A stretch of 64,000 bases of DNA from assembly GCA_037179385.1 (NCBI GenBank), contig CM074179.1, positions 75,753,719 through 75,817,718 of the forward strand, written 5' to 3'. Position numbers and translations under genes: made by a program. Positions 1 through 11,629 of the stretch are shown piece by piece (position 1 is the stretch's first letter; each line of letters starts with the position of its first letter). The stretch is from Holothuria scabra (taxonomy: Eukaryota; Echinodermata; Holothuroidea; Aspidochirotida; Holothuriidae). Below the pieces are notes generated by a model, which saw nothing but the letters and a program-made list of their open reading frames with translations, had not been told where the DNA came from and made no database searches.

Positions 1-13
1 CCGAAAGGATTTT

Positions 14-360
14 GCAATTTGCCTACAACTTACAACTCTAATTTTTCATTGATTAAACGAATGCAGTTGTCACAAAATAATTATTAGATTGTGCCAAAGA
101 AAAGGCCAAACTTGTCCCGGCGGCTCTTTGCAGTAATCTGCTTAACCAGCGTTTATTTGCGACATCTTACCAACGTCACCATATGTTTGTAAAAAACAAC
201 GCTTAGAACGACTGCGCTCGGCACGGGTGCAAAAAAATATCATGCATCCCATAAAACTAAATTCCCGCGGCACGTGACCCTTCAGTTGCGTCCGTTTTGA
301 CTCGCGCGTTTCCGCTGACCTGCTCCTCCCAAACTCAAAATTTCTCTGTTTGGCCCCATA
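14..360 (+). repeat. Dispersed repeat, copy A
   Basis: This stretch matches 1222-1550 over most of its length: shared blocks include GCAGTTGTCACAAA, TTGTGCCAAAG, GCATCCCATAAAACTA, CCCGCGGCACGTG and CAGTTGCGTCCGTTTT. The copies are clearly diverged, with many substitutions and small indels. No coding potential is seen. Its identity is unknown; it could be an LTR or promoter-type repeat because copy B runs into a TATA-like motif. Confidence 0.7.
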
Positions 361-438
361 GAAATCCTAAGCTTTAGCTGGAAGGAGCGTCCCACAATAA
401 CAAACTGGGCGACGCACAAGGGTCACGTGCCGCGGCAA
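265..438. repeat. Inverted repeat around copy A end
   Basis: CCGCGGCACGTGACCC near 268 is mirrored by GGGTCACGTGCCGCGG near 421-437. The intervening right side (361-440) also contains, inverted, the GCTCCTTCCAGCTAAAGC block that is direct in copy B. Copy A therefore seems to have been joined to an inverted partial copy. Both arms hold a CACGTG E-box. Confidence 0.6.
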
Positions 439-440
439 CG

Positions 441-1221
441 TAAATGTGTGGTTGCAATTTTAGACTTGTGCACCCTTCTTGCTGCGTACGTAACCGACTG
501 TGTGTTTTTGAACGTATCATATGGAGCGCTGTTTTCAAGCGTGGGTGAAATGTTGCTGGAAACAAACGGGCGTCAAGGAGAATATTGCGAAGTTTCGAAT
601 GTAGAATGCAGCCTACTACACGCACTCTGATGGCACACAGGTTTCTCTCTACGACGGTGTCGCGGAATTAGGTAGCTGCACGAAACTAATGGGAGTCAGT
701 GTCTGGGTTTCGTTTATGGATTAGAGTTCGGCTATAGTTAGATTAGGGTTAGGGATTAAGATTAGGGATTAGCAGGAACGTAGCCAGCCCATGTGGAGGG
801 GTGGGTCTTTTTTCCAAGATGTGGACCTTTTTTTTTGCAAATACGGAGGCGGCTGGCGCGTGCCGTAAGCATTCAGTTGCTAGGGGTCTGGGGCATGCTT
901 CCCCAGAAAAGCTTGAAATCTGCAGAACTCCTGCAATCAATATGTCAAGATAAAAAATATTTAATAGCTGACCCTTCAAACACAGGGCTGGAAAATGGAC
1001 CTCCCTCATGATGGGGTGGGTCGTTCGAACGCTCCGACCCCCCTGGCTACGGGCCTGATTTGGGTTAAGTTAGTGTTCCTTACATTCTGCGGTACCTTTA
1101 TCCACTTCAAGCCCAGTGCGGGTTTCAAAATGTAGATAATGTTCAGCAGTCATTTATAAACAGTGGCCGGTCATTTCGACCTACATTTCTACAAAATAAA
1201 AATTTGGTCGGAAAGTAATTG
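441..1221. other. No gene recognised
   Basis: Only short open frames lie here and none resembles a known family. A short degenerate TTAGGG-like run sits at about 737-771. No splice or RNA-gene signal stands out. Confidence 0.5.
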
Positions 1222-1560
1222 CAATTTACTTCGGCCTACAATATAAAACTATAATTTTCAATGGATTTAGCGTATGCAGTTGTCACAAACTGTTATTAGG
1301 TTGTGCCAAAGTAAAGGCCAAACTTGACCCGGCCGCTCTTTGTACTAATCTGCTTGACCCGCGCTTATTTGCGACCACGACGATTAGTACGGTTGCGTTC
1401 GATTCGGGTGCATAAAATATTACGCATCCCATAAAACTACATTCCCGCGGCACGTGGCCCTTCAGTTGCGTCCGTTTTTACTCGCGCATTTCCGCTGGCG
1501 TGCTCCTTCCAGCTAAAGCTTAGGATTTCAATGTTTGGCCCCAGTGAGCCATATAAACGG
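1222..1560 (+). repeat. Dispersed repeat, copy B
   Basis: This is the second copy of the 14-360 repeat in the same orientation. It continues past the copy A end through GCTCCTTCCAGCTAAAGC and into CATATAAACGG near 1549-1559, which looks like a TATA box. The TATA reading is inference; no transcript is visible downstream. Confidence 0.65.
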
Positions 1561-2095
1561 AGGACGCACGTCAATGCAGAAAACGCACAGAAACTGAACC
1601 CAACATGGGGGTAACGTGATGTAGGTTACTTTACTTCAAGTCTTTTAATACGAATGCTACTATGCAGATTTTTTTTTACTTTGGTGAGTAAGGTCAAATC
1701 ATGCTATTTCACCAATCAACTGCTTCGAAATTGGCCACAGCCCTTTTAAAATAAGGCCTGACTTTTCTTGAATTCTTGAGTGACAGCTTTTCGTGTAGTA
1801 TTTATATCGTACTGTGAAAGAGCGAGTCAAATATATTCTTCATACTTTGTCGTAATTCAACTCAGTAATATGAAACCTCGGCCCTGGCTGTGATTTTGAA
1901 ACAAAAATGTCCTAAAAGATCGATTTGGCCTTTCTAACCCTACGAAAAAACAGGCCGGTACGCATAATAGAAATCCAAGCTTAGGATTGTCTCTGCCTAG
2001 CCTGTACGTAAATCCATGGACGCGAGACTGTGTGTTCGCCATTTTTGCAACTGTTTGGAAGAGTCCTTCCAGGTTTTTTTTTTAATCTGAACCAA
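1561..2095. other. No gene recognised
   Basis: AT-rich sequence with no open frame that resembles a protein family, and no tRNA or repeat structure that I can see. Confidence 0.5.
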
Positions 2096-2097
2096 AG

Positions 2098-2905
2098 AAA
2101 AACCGGAAAGCCAAAAGGCTTAGTGATTCCTTGCCATCAAATACCTTACCTGCATTCAAATTGACAGTGTTTGATAGATTTTTCTTTATATATTAGGAAC
2201 AGAGTTTTCGCCATTTTACCGCTGGTGACCTCAAATGACCTTTGACCTCAAACAAACAATAGGCTTCTCCCATTCAACATGACAAACCTGTATACCAAGT
2301 ATGACAAGTGTCGGTCACTCCTATCTGAAAATATCGTGTTTAAAAGCCATTTTCGAAGTTTTTCGCAATTTTACCGCTGGTGACTTCAAATGACCCTCGA
2401 CTTCTACCAAGAACAATAGGCTTCTTTCTCAACATGACATATCTGTATACCAAATATGAAGTGTATTGGTCACTCCTATCCGAAGATATCGTGTTTAAAA
2501 GCAATTTTCAGTGTTTTCGCAATTTTACCGCTGGTGACCTCAAATGGCCTTTGACCTCTACCAAAAACTAAGAGTTCTTCCTCTCAACATGACAAATCTA
2601 TATACCAGGTATGAAAAGTTTCTGTCACTCCTATCTGAAGATATCGCGTTTACAAGCCATTTTCGGCGTTTTCCCAATTTTACCGCTGGTGACCCTAATG
2701 ACCTTTGACCTCTACCAAAAACAATAGGGTTCTTCCTCTTAACATGAAAAATCTATATACCAAATATGCAAAATGTCGGACATTCCTACCTCAAGATATC
2801 ATGTTTACAAGCAATTGTCACAAACACACACAGACACACACACACACACACGACATCACCATCGCATAGATTCCTTGCCTGCCTATGAGAAGGAATCAAA
2901 AATGA
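2098..2905 (+). repeat. DR1-carrying repeat, copy 1
   Basis: The copy starts with GAAAGCCAAAAGGCTTAGTG followed by ATTCCTTGCC. It then has about four tandem units of ~155 bp, a (CA)n tract, and an end at GCATAGATTCCTTGCCTGCC with a partial return arm. Each unit reads 'TTTTACCGCTGGTGACC', then a TGACCTTTGACCT-like site, then 'AACATGACAAATCTATATACC' style sequence. Perfect TGACCTTTGACCT occurs at 2236-2248 and 2699-2711; the two other units are mutated. Related copies lie near 10.6, 29.3, 35.5 and 37.4 kb. It is noncoding and of unknown transposon class. Confidence 0.8.
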
Positions 2906-4305
2906 ACCAAGACACCTAAAAACCTAAACTCCTAATAAAGACTTTTTTACTTCTTTACGTATTACCGGAAATCGTCCAAAAGGATTTCAATCCAGTATTA
3001 GCTATTACAAACGCAGGCAATGTTCCAGCGTCATTGGACAGCAGGAACTAAGTCTATGTAGGTCTAAATGGAACCGCATAATCATACACACAGGCTCCAT
3101 AGGCCTAAAATAAGTCCCGCAAATATCAATATACAACTCGCCCAAATAAGACAACACGGCCAAAATTAATAATATCAGGTTAGGTAAACATCTTGTGTCA
3201 TGATCCCTCGCTCCAAAGGCAACACAGCAAACTGATAGATCTCAACTGAACTCGAATCAACTAAAGTTTGGCTTTCGTTAATAATACGGTCTAGTCTTGT
3301 TTAGAATTCATCCATTGAAGAAAAGAAAACATGACGAAAAAATACAACAGTATCCCTAAAGACGTAAAATTCAACGAAGATATTTCACCGTCCATCCTGT
3401 TCTCTGGTTTGATGAAGAGCAAGATAACCCAGCAGCATATTTCCTGTTTCTGAACCAGACCGTTTTTTGCTGGTCTCGGTCTCGGTCTCGACACCCTGTG
3501 GTCTCGGTCTACGACCCTTGCGGTAACGAAAATTGTCCTGGTCCAAAAATTTGTTGTTCAGTTTTTTTGATTTAAGTAAGATAAATAATGTCTTAAAGTA
3601 GAAAATTGAAGGGTTACGTACATTGTAAGATGCATAGATAACTTTCTTATGTATTTACCAACTTTTACAAACAATTTCAAAGGGTAAGGGGCATCCCTCA
3701 GGTTCGTTCCGCAGCCGGTAAAGACGTACAGGAAAGGGGCAGGGGAGTGTAGGATGGTCAGGTGCGCTGAGCAATACTTTAACATTTATCAAGCAACAGG
3801 TGCTTGGAGTAAAACCATTTATAGTCGGGAGTTCAGACAGTAACATACAAAATTGCATCAATTCAGCGGATCTTGAGTTTAGCCAAGAGTTGCAATAGGG
3901 AAACAGCATATTTTCAATTCCATTGTAGTTTCCCCCTAAAGATTGAATAGCCTACCATTTCATCTAATGTTATGGTACATTTTGTGGTAAATTTCTGATA
4001 TCTTAGCAGGTTGATGGGTTTTAATTATTGCAAAAGCTGCCCATCACTGATGCTTTTTAATTTGACTCCTAAAAGTATGCAAATTTAAAGAAAGATTTTA
4101 CTTCGAACAGGTACCAGGCATCGTTTGGTACCGTTTGGCACCTGATTGCGTGTAAAGACACAAAATGTTCAGTTTTACCCCATTGACCATCACAATTTAA
4201 CTTTCAGGACTATTCCTGAAAAATTAAAATTCTTACATTACATTTTGCATTTAAGCTCCTTGAAAAGGTCAAGAACTTTCAAATGGGAAAGGGAAACCCT
4301 CTCCC
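2906..4305. other. No gene; GGTCTC hexamer run at 3473-3520
   Basis: No coding family is recognised. A short run of GGTCTC hexamers with interspersed GACACCC and TACGACC lies at about 3473-3520. A similar longer run lies at 5670-5790. Confidence 0.5.
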
Positions 4306-4308
4306 TTA

Positions 4309-4616
4309 AGGCCTGTATACACGAGCAACATCTGTAAAACATTCTCAAAACACTTCACCTGCAACAAACCCCAGACATGCTTGTTTTCGGTTTTTTGCAC
4401 AGTGTAGACAGAGTAAAAACAATTTAAAAACATTTTGAAAATGCTTTGAAAAGAATTGACAGGACATTTCTTTTGCAACATTTTCAAAACATGCTGTATA
4501 CCCTGTCTACACTGTGCAACAAACCGAAAACAAGCATGTTTTGGATTTGTTGCAGGTGGATGTTTTGGAAATGTTTTTGGGAATGTTTTGCAAATGCTGC
4601 TCGTGTATACAGGCCT
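4309..4616. mobile_element. MITE with TTA target duplication
   Basis: The left end AGGCCTGTATACACGAGCA is mirrored at the right end by TGCTCGTGTATACAGGCCT. The inverted repeat continues inward for about 100 bp per arm with indels, including GCATGTTTTGG/ACATGCTTG and ACACTGTGCAACAAAC blocks, so the 308-bp element is almost a complete foldback. TTA flanks both ends (4306-4308 and 4617-4619). A 3-bp TTA/TAA duplication with a short nonautonomous palindrome fits PIF/Harbinger-type MITEs by family knowledge. No transposase is present. Confidence 0.85.
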
Positions 4617-4619
4617 TTA

Positions 4620-5665
4620 GACCCCTCTCCCTACCGGCAATCACTCAACATACTGCATGCCCCCCCCTTCAGAGAAAAATTGCCTACTTCACTGAACCTC
4701 ACCCTTACTTTTATAAACTCATAGATTGAGTGTACCTTACAAAAACGCCAATTACCTTGCGTTAGATAGCGTTTTACGGCCTAGTTTCCAACCTATTGGT
4801 TCAAGTTGAGCAGGCCATGGCCTTTTTTCCAGTTTTGGCTGACTGGCTTGTTTTCCCTACTCCATTGCTTATGCGGAGCATCACGCACAACGGCAGTAGG
4901 TTCCACTTTTAGAGTCTTTGGTATGTCTCAACCTGGGAGTCGAAGCCGGGCCTCCAACGTGAAAGGCGGATGCTCTCACCGTTACACCAAAAACGAGGTA
5001 ATTTCTGTAGACTACTACGATAATTGTTCTACTTTTGGGTGAGAGGACACGCCATTTATATTTTTCCTGTGAGTTAACACCTGTTGCACCCACTGGATCT
5101 GATGTGATGAGTAGGGCCACCTGAGCTGTACTGGGCGGGGGCTGGGCAGGGGACTGCCACCCCACAAATGGCCATTACCTTCCCCGAATTGGACGGACTT
5201 TGGTCTCTCGGTGGGGCAGAGATTATGCTCTGGTTGGGCACCCGGAGTCGATAAAAAGTCACCAGCCACTGTGAGAAAGAGTTCTGTACGGCAATGATGG
5301 CCATATTTGAAAACAAAACTTGGATTAGTGTTTAAAAGTTATTTAGTCTATGTTTGGTCAAGCAACTGGAAGCTCCCTGTTTTGGCATCCTACCATAACC
5401 AAAACAGGCTCTTTTTCTAAGGGCGGTGAAGTTTTGCAATTTTCCAGATCCTCAACTGGACATTATTTCTGCGCCACTGAGGCACAATAGTCTGCCCGAT
5501 TCAGCAAGCAAGGTATTGGTCAATTCGGAGGGATGCCTCTGGCCTCCTGTTGTGTACAGTCATGCATATGGTAAAACATGTCATTTTATAGTATAAAGTA
5601 ACTAATGTTACAGTAAGTAAAAACGTATTCAAAATTTTGGACAGTTTATTTTCCTATGCAAAACG
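4620..5665. other. No gene recognised
   Basis: Several short overlapping open frames are present at 4806-5316 but none has a recognisable motif, and they run on both strands as expected by chance. No RNA gene is seen. Confidence 0.45.
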
Positions 5666-5669
5666 TACA

Positions 5670-5790
5670 TTCGGTCTCGGTCTCGGTCTTCGACCTTGTC
5701 GGTCTCGGGTCTCGAATTTTACCCCTGGTCTCGGTCTCAATCTCGGTCTCGACACCCCCTGATCTCGGTCTCAGTCTTGTTCTCGGACAT
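5670..5790. repeat. GGTCTC hexamer repeat
   Basis: An imperfect array of GGTCTC/GGTCTT hexamers broken by TCGACACC and TCGAATTT segments. It is simple-sequence-like and related to the shorter run at 3473-3520. Confidence 0.7.
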
Positions 5791-7328
5791 GCAACAACGT
5801 AACACACTACAACACTGTTCTGAACAATATAAATCGGTCAAGTTTGTAATTAGATAAGCCATAGTTTAGGCCTAACGTTGGGGCTAACGTTAACACTCAG
5901 CAGTGAACGCTAGTACAACTACAAACGACTCTTGCTTCTAGGCCTAGACCTTAATAACACATGCGAGCCATGGCTTAAAAGTGAAAACATGCAGTTGATC
6001 CATGGTATACCGCGTAGGCTAGCTCTCTTTTCACGCTAAATGTTACACTGTTACTTACAAGTTGTACGTTATGTACAACGTTACCGCGGGCGCTTAAAAG
6101 TGGTATGCCTATGCTGCACTGGAACAAAACGTACAAACACCGTGTTCATAGTGTTACGTTACTGTACTGTGTGCAGTATACATACAACAGGACACCAGTG
6201 TGTCAACATTAACGGTTGTTCAGGCTAAAGTGAAACGACTTGAAGTAAACTAATCTAAATCACGTGACCTTCAATTGGTTTCACTACATTATTGTGGGAT
6301 GCGCCTTCCTAGCGTATTGTTCACTGTTTGGCCCAAGGATGATGTCACTCTTTCTTCAACTCGTAAGGTCTATTGTGTTACCGTCCCCATCCACCCAAAA
6401 GTGTGGGGGATTTCCCCGTCTCCCCAAGTCAACGAAAATGGGTTACGGGTAGTTGTGGTGGTGTAATCTAAGCTGTAGTGTGCCCGCTCCTTAAAAGAAG
6501 GGGTTTAAGGTCACAACGGAAATATTAGAGCGGTACTTATTCTAAGCATTTTGGTGAAATTTGCATTGAAATCCGATCCGATTCTCAAGATGAGCACATA
6601 AAGTTTTCACATGTTCAACAAAAAGTGAACTTAGAGCAAGCACATATGACATCATATCCCCACATTAGTGCACATTCTTTTGGTTTTCTCTTAACATTAG
6701 AGTCGATTTTCTCCTCAACAAGTTCATATTATTGAAATGTGATTGCATAATTGGCATGTTTCCTTTACAAACTTTGCATCCCCCACAGCGAGGTCCTATT
6801 GCTGTTAACTTCAAGGTCAACACAACAGTCTGATAAAACAAAGAGAAACAAAGTATTCCTTGTAAAATTGAGGAAGTGATATAAGCTCTGCTGCCCTCAA
6901 ACTCACTTCGAAACGCAAATCTACTGACTTAAGTTACTGATATCTCGAGAAATACATGTCCGATTTGAATGGAACTTTTACCACACTGTGTAAACCCGAT
7001 TCCTTTTTCACATGTGAACACTACAATTTTGCCCAAACTTCCGTTTTAAGGGCCCAATAGACTCATTCACGGATACGTCACTAACTGGCAATGGTTGAAA
7101 CAGAGCCTACAGGAACATATGAAGAATCTGCATCCATTCAGTGTGATGACAATTTACTAGTATAACTGTGATTCAACCGTTACGCCATTCGTTTGTAAAC
7201 ATGAACGAGTCTATATGATTAAGTCATCAGAACCGACTACATTAAATCGGCTGCAGAGATTTCCAACTAGATACAAAGAAGCGTTACGTACAGCACTTAT
7301 ATCAATGGTGCTAACAGTTTTTCTTACA
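5791..7328. other. No gene recognised
   Basis: No coding family or RNA gene is recognised. An upstream or downstream exon of the gene at 7335-7941 could lie here, but I cannot identify one. Confidence 0.45.
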
Positions 7329-7334
7329 GCTTAC

Positions 7335-7941
7335 CGAAGTTAACCCAGTCTTGCAGAAAACTGCAAAACTACTGGGATTTTTCTTAAACACATCAGGTAT
7401 CGAGCCTATCTTGATCCACATACGTCCTCTCGCCAATGTTAGTTCAGTCGGATCTAGATCTTCGTCACTGTAAGAAGCCCGATGAAGTACTATTTCTTTT
7501 CCAGGACGTTTGTGATAAATCATCTTGTCAGATCTGAGTTTGGTGGTAATTTCGACCTGTTTGATGCTGTCTTCTATAATTTGAAAGACGATTATTTTAC
7601 TAACGGTAGGGTCGACGCTTTCCACAATAGCGTGATGCACATTTCCATCTTCCCACGCTATATGATCTCCAGGAGTTGGCAAAGTTGGTGGTTGTATTTT
7701 GTGGATTTCGTAGCCAAACGAGTCAGGGGTTCTTTCGTATCTCTTTTTATGATAATAGGTGCCACTGAAAGAGAGTGTATCCACAACGTCATCTGTATTG
7801 TGCAGGTATTCCTCTCTCAACCATTCATGGTTGCATTGTGTGCACCACCCTCCAAGAACACGTCCTTCATCATTTCGGCACGCACGAAAGCCATCAACTC
7901 CACACCTGCATGTCAGTTCAGTAATCGATGACATTGCAATC
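7335..7941 (-). CDS. LRAT/NlpC-P60-like domain exon, active-site Cys motif lost
   Basis: The open frame runs from 7964 to 7311 (217 codons). A plausible exon runs from an acceptor AG at 7942-7943 to a GTAAGC donor at 7329-7334, with a start at 7934 (MSSITEL). The N-terminal part is Cys-rich (CRCG, then C, then GGWCTQCNHEW), suggesting a small metal-binding fold. The middle has TPGDHIAWEDGNVHHAIVES, matching the His box of LRAT-like and NlpC/P60 thiol enzymes. The C-terminal part (ARGRMW, then KKNPSSFAVFCKTG) aligns with the place where relatives usually carry NCEHF-A-x-CKTG. Here NPSSFA replaces NCEHFA, so the usual catalytic Cys is absent. Family role would be acyl transfer or lipid/peptide hydrolysis; this copy may be a pseudoenzyme, a pseudogene, or a divergent relative. 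It is the only convincing host-like exon in the window. Confidence 0.55.
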
Positions 7942-7944
7942 CTA

Positions 7945-9260
7945 AGGGTTAAAGAAATGCACATTTACATATATGGCAATACAAGTTAGGCAAGAATACC
8001 GCCGCGGGGTGGGACATGCCCCATCATATCTTGATCGAAAAATATAAATTTATTTCAATAAGCTATTAAGCGACGTTTTTTTTTGCGGGAGGGTGGGTGT
8101 GGGTGTAACAACAGAAAAAAATCAATTAAACAGTTAAAACTGGCCCTGAAATATCAGTTTGGGTGTCTGAGAAGTGTTGTTTGCCTCAAGGTTTTGGGTA
8201 CGCTCCCCGCCAACCGATGGTGGCCTACTGTCTTTCCACAATAAGCAGTCCCACACTAGTCCAAATCCTAGATCCGCCACTGACTGTGAAGTTAACTTTG
8301 AGTCTTGGGGTGGATTAAAGGTGACCTCAAAATCCCTCTTTCTTTTGTAAATTGTGCCTTTGGTGTTTCGAGAAGAATTATAGTCTGGGACCCAAAATCA
8401 TTTGTTTCCATGTCCCCAAATGGTAAATTTGGTTCAACAGCAGTTCACCCTAACATACTCGTAGCCAGTTATTCTGATCTAGGGACACACCGCGCAGGAG
8501 GCACCTAAAGGTATTTTATTCATAGTCAGCCTGTCAGTACCGAAGTGACACCGTGTGATAACTAACTTGTGGGAACTATATTCTCAAGCCTGTACCACAG
8601 ATAGCTTACCCGACGTCTGCAGTAGATGTTGACATAGACAGGACTATGAATTACAACTAGAATTCAAGGAGTAATTGCATTTTTTTCACTGGGAAAGAAA
8701 TTTTCCATGCCGAGAAAGGCTTCATTCAATTTTCTCAGGCATTCGTGTGCGGTTAGCTCAAACTCATGCATGGTAGCTAATAGTCTTCATGTTTAGCATG
8801 AAAATAAAGGATGTAATAAACTGCAGCAAACGCTAAATTTGAATATTTCCCTAGCTTAAGCTACATAGTTTCCTGGAACGTTTGTTCACAAACTGTCTTA
8901 GGTGGTACAACTTCCACTTTGTCGAATGTGACCATAGCACACGGAGAGTGCAGACATTTGAAAATAGGGAATATTTATCTGCATAATGTAAAACCTGCTA
9001 AACGGAATCGACAAGGGGAAGTCAAAAGATCTATGCTTACCAGAACGACATATTTCTTGTTAATAATATAATAGTAGATTAAACTAATAAAACGCCTTAT
9101 CCAATTAAAAGATTAAAGGCACTAAGACGCTGTACAGAAGTAAGACAATAAAACTGTAAACTCAATACAAACAAAACAGATCAGAACAAGAAAATAAAAC
9201 CTGACATTACAGTGGCGTGGGAAGCAAAATGAAAGGGGGGGGGGACGATTTTGGATCATG
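7945..9260. other. No gene recognised
   Basis: Nothing coding is recognised. A poly-T/G-rich tract lies at 8077-8106 and a poly-G tract at about 9234-9243. Confidence 0.5.
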
Positions 9261-10600
9261 CACCTCATCCTACCCCATTGAGCAAAAGATATATTTTTAA
9301 TGCTAAATTTTTCGCTTTTTCTACGTGCAAGAACTTTTTTAAATAAAAAAAAATGATTTTAGTGTGAACACTGTTTGGAACGTAATTTGCTGACCGCGCC
9401 AAAAATTTGGGTCCTATTACACATTTGTAAACATGACGCAGAAAACAATAAAGATTCAGAGAAATTTGAATATTTGGGGGACTATAGAAGATTTTGCGTA
9501 TCTTAATGGCATTTATCTGAGAAAGCATGTCGACTGAAGATCGTTGTTGTTACATAATGTTATCGAAGGAGTGTGTATTGAGGGCCCTAGGCGACATTCA
9601 AAAAGCTCCCGAAACTTTGCGCCTATTTTGAAGAAAATTCCGTACAGAAACGGCACTGGGAAAAGTTTACAACTGACTGCTTTAAGAGCGACCACTTTCT
9701 TCATTCAGGGTTGCAAGTACGGGGCGCGAAGCGAGCGGAAAATTTTGCCTTTTTCAAACCCATAATTACAAATATGGAGCTTTTTTAGAGTTCGGAATTT
9801 TGTGAACTAGGGAAAGTTGGGAAAACTGCACTGTATTTGACTGGTATCTCAAATGGCAAACTTCCGAATTTGTAATTTTTTCGAGCCAGGGGACAATGGC
9901 CTGATAGCATTTTCACACTCCAGTTCTTAAAGAATCCATCTGCACAGACTACTCAACTGATAGGGTTGAAGGGAATCTGATGATAGGTGTTTATGACAGC
10001 ATTTGGGTACGGTAGGTCAATGGGTCCCTGCCTGGAATATGAACTCTTGCGCCAAAGACTATCTTCAGTTGGCGCGGAGCGAACAGAAAATTTTTAAAAA
10101 TCGCGACCCATCAGAGAGCCGGAAATGGCATGTCTTGAGCTTGTAAGTAGTAGCTAAGTTTTCCGATTTTTCTTTCAAATGTGAACACAAATTTTTGCCC
10201 CTTTTCAGCAAATATACGTAGATAAGGAGCTTGTATTGCAGAAAGCTGCTTTGGATTCTGGGTTTCCTGTAAGGAAATTTAACAAGTTGGGGAATTACAG
10301 TAACTGAAGAATCTGCACTTTCGTCATATATTGGTGGCAAATGTGACAATGATTGCTTTTTCTAAAGTCGTCCCTTACTTAGAGCCATTCGGCAAAGCCA
10401 AACTATAAACTGCTACCCACAGAAGCTAGATTGCACGACGACTAAATCGTTGTTGCTACATATGTTATCTAAGGCCTACGAACTCAATTTAGCTGCCGGT
10501 GTCTCTTGATGATGTAGTGTCACATATGGTAAACATCCGATTTTGTCATTTATAGAGCTCAGAAAAGTTTACCAAACTGATTTTTGAGCGAGAAGTAATG
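9261..10600. repeat. Degenerate GCGCGAAGCGAGC-type repeat region
   Basis: GGCGCGAAGCGAGCGGAAAA (9722) recurs as GGCGCGGAGCGAACAGAAAA (10073). CGTTGTTGTTACATAATGTT (9542) recurs near 10449 as CGTTGTTGCTACATATGTT. These suggest a diverged duplicated unit of several hundred bases. No protein is recognised. Confidence 0.4.
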
Positions 10601-10604
10601 CCTG

Positions 10605-11565
10605 CCTACCTGCTTTCTAATTGACAGTGTTTGATAGATTTTTCTTTACATTTTAGGCACAGAATTTTGGCAGTTTTACCGCTGGTGACCTCAAATGACC
10701 TTTGGCCTCTACGATAAACAATAGGCTTCTTTCTCTCAACATGACAAATCTATACACCAAATATGAAGAGTATCGGTCACTCTTATCTGGAGATATTATG
10801 TTTACAAGCCATTTTCAAAGTTTTCGCAGTTTTACCGCTGGTGACCTCAGATGACCTTTTACCTCTACCAAAAACAATAGGCTTCTTCCTCTGAACATAT
10901 CGAACCTATATACCAAGTATGAGAAGTGTTGGTCACTCCTATCTGAGGATATCGTGTTTAAAAGCAAATTTCGGTGTTTTCGCAATTTTACTGCTGGTGA
11001 TCTCAAATGACCTTTGACCTCTACCAAAAACAATAGACTTCGTTCTATCAACATGACAAATCTATGTACGAAATATGAAGAGTATCGGTCACTCTTATCT
11101 GAAGATATCGTGTTTACAGGCCATTTTCGGCGTTTTCGCAATTTAACCGCTGGTGACCTCAAGTGACCTTTGACCTCCACTAAAAACAATAGGGTTCTTC
11201 CTCTCAACATGATTAACCTATATACCAAGTATGAGCAGTGTCAGTCACTCCTATCTGAAGATATCATGTTTACAAGCCATTTTCTGCATTTTCGCAATTT
11301 TACCGCTGGTGACCTCAAATGACCTTCGACCTCCACCAAAAACACATAGGGTTCTTCCTCTTTACATGGCAAATCTATATACCAAATATGAAAATTGTCG
11401 GACATTCCTACCTTAAGATATCGTGTTTACAAGCAAGTGTCACAAACACACACACACATACACACACACACACCCATACACACACACACACACGACATCA
11501 CCATTGCATAGATTCCTTGCCTGCCTGTGGCAAGGAATCAAAAATGGACTTGGGGCACATCAAAG
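10605..11565 (+). repeat. DR1-carrying repeat, copy 2
   Basis: Five tandem units of about 151-160 bp are followed by a (CA)n tract and the terminal hairpin ATTCCTTGCC ... GGCAAGGAAT (11511-11539). Perfect TGACCTTTGACCT sites lie at 11008-11020 and 11164-11176; the other units carry one- or two-base variants. The small reverse-frame peptide repeat seen here is only a consequence of the tandem unit length. Confidence 0.8.
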
Positions 11566-11629
11566 AACATTTGGATTGAGAACGCAAGGATCTAGATGCC
11601 TGATACTTATTAAGCTGATTCCGTATGTA

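Noticed and set aside
737..771. Telomere-like TTAGGG words
   Set aside because: Only two or three imperfect units, too few to call an interstitial telomeric repeat.
4806..5316. Cluster of overlapping 70-95-codon frames as a gene
   Set aside because: They lie on both strands without motifs or splice signals and look like chance frames in less AT-rich sequence.
7482..7931. 149-codon plus-strand frame
   Set aside because: Antisense shadow of the LRAT-like exon; the minus strand carries the recognisable motifs.
10815..11228. 137-codon minus-strand frame with a repeated RGRSLLFLVEVKGHLRSPAV pattern
   Set aside because: It is the tandem unit of the DR1 repeat read in reverse; other copies carry stops in this frame.
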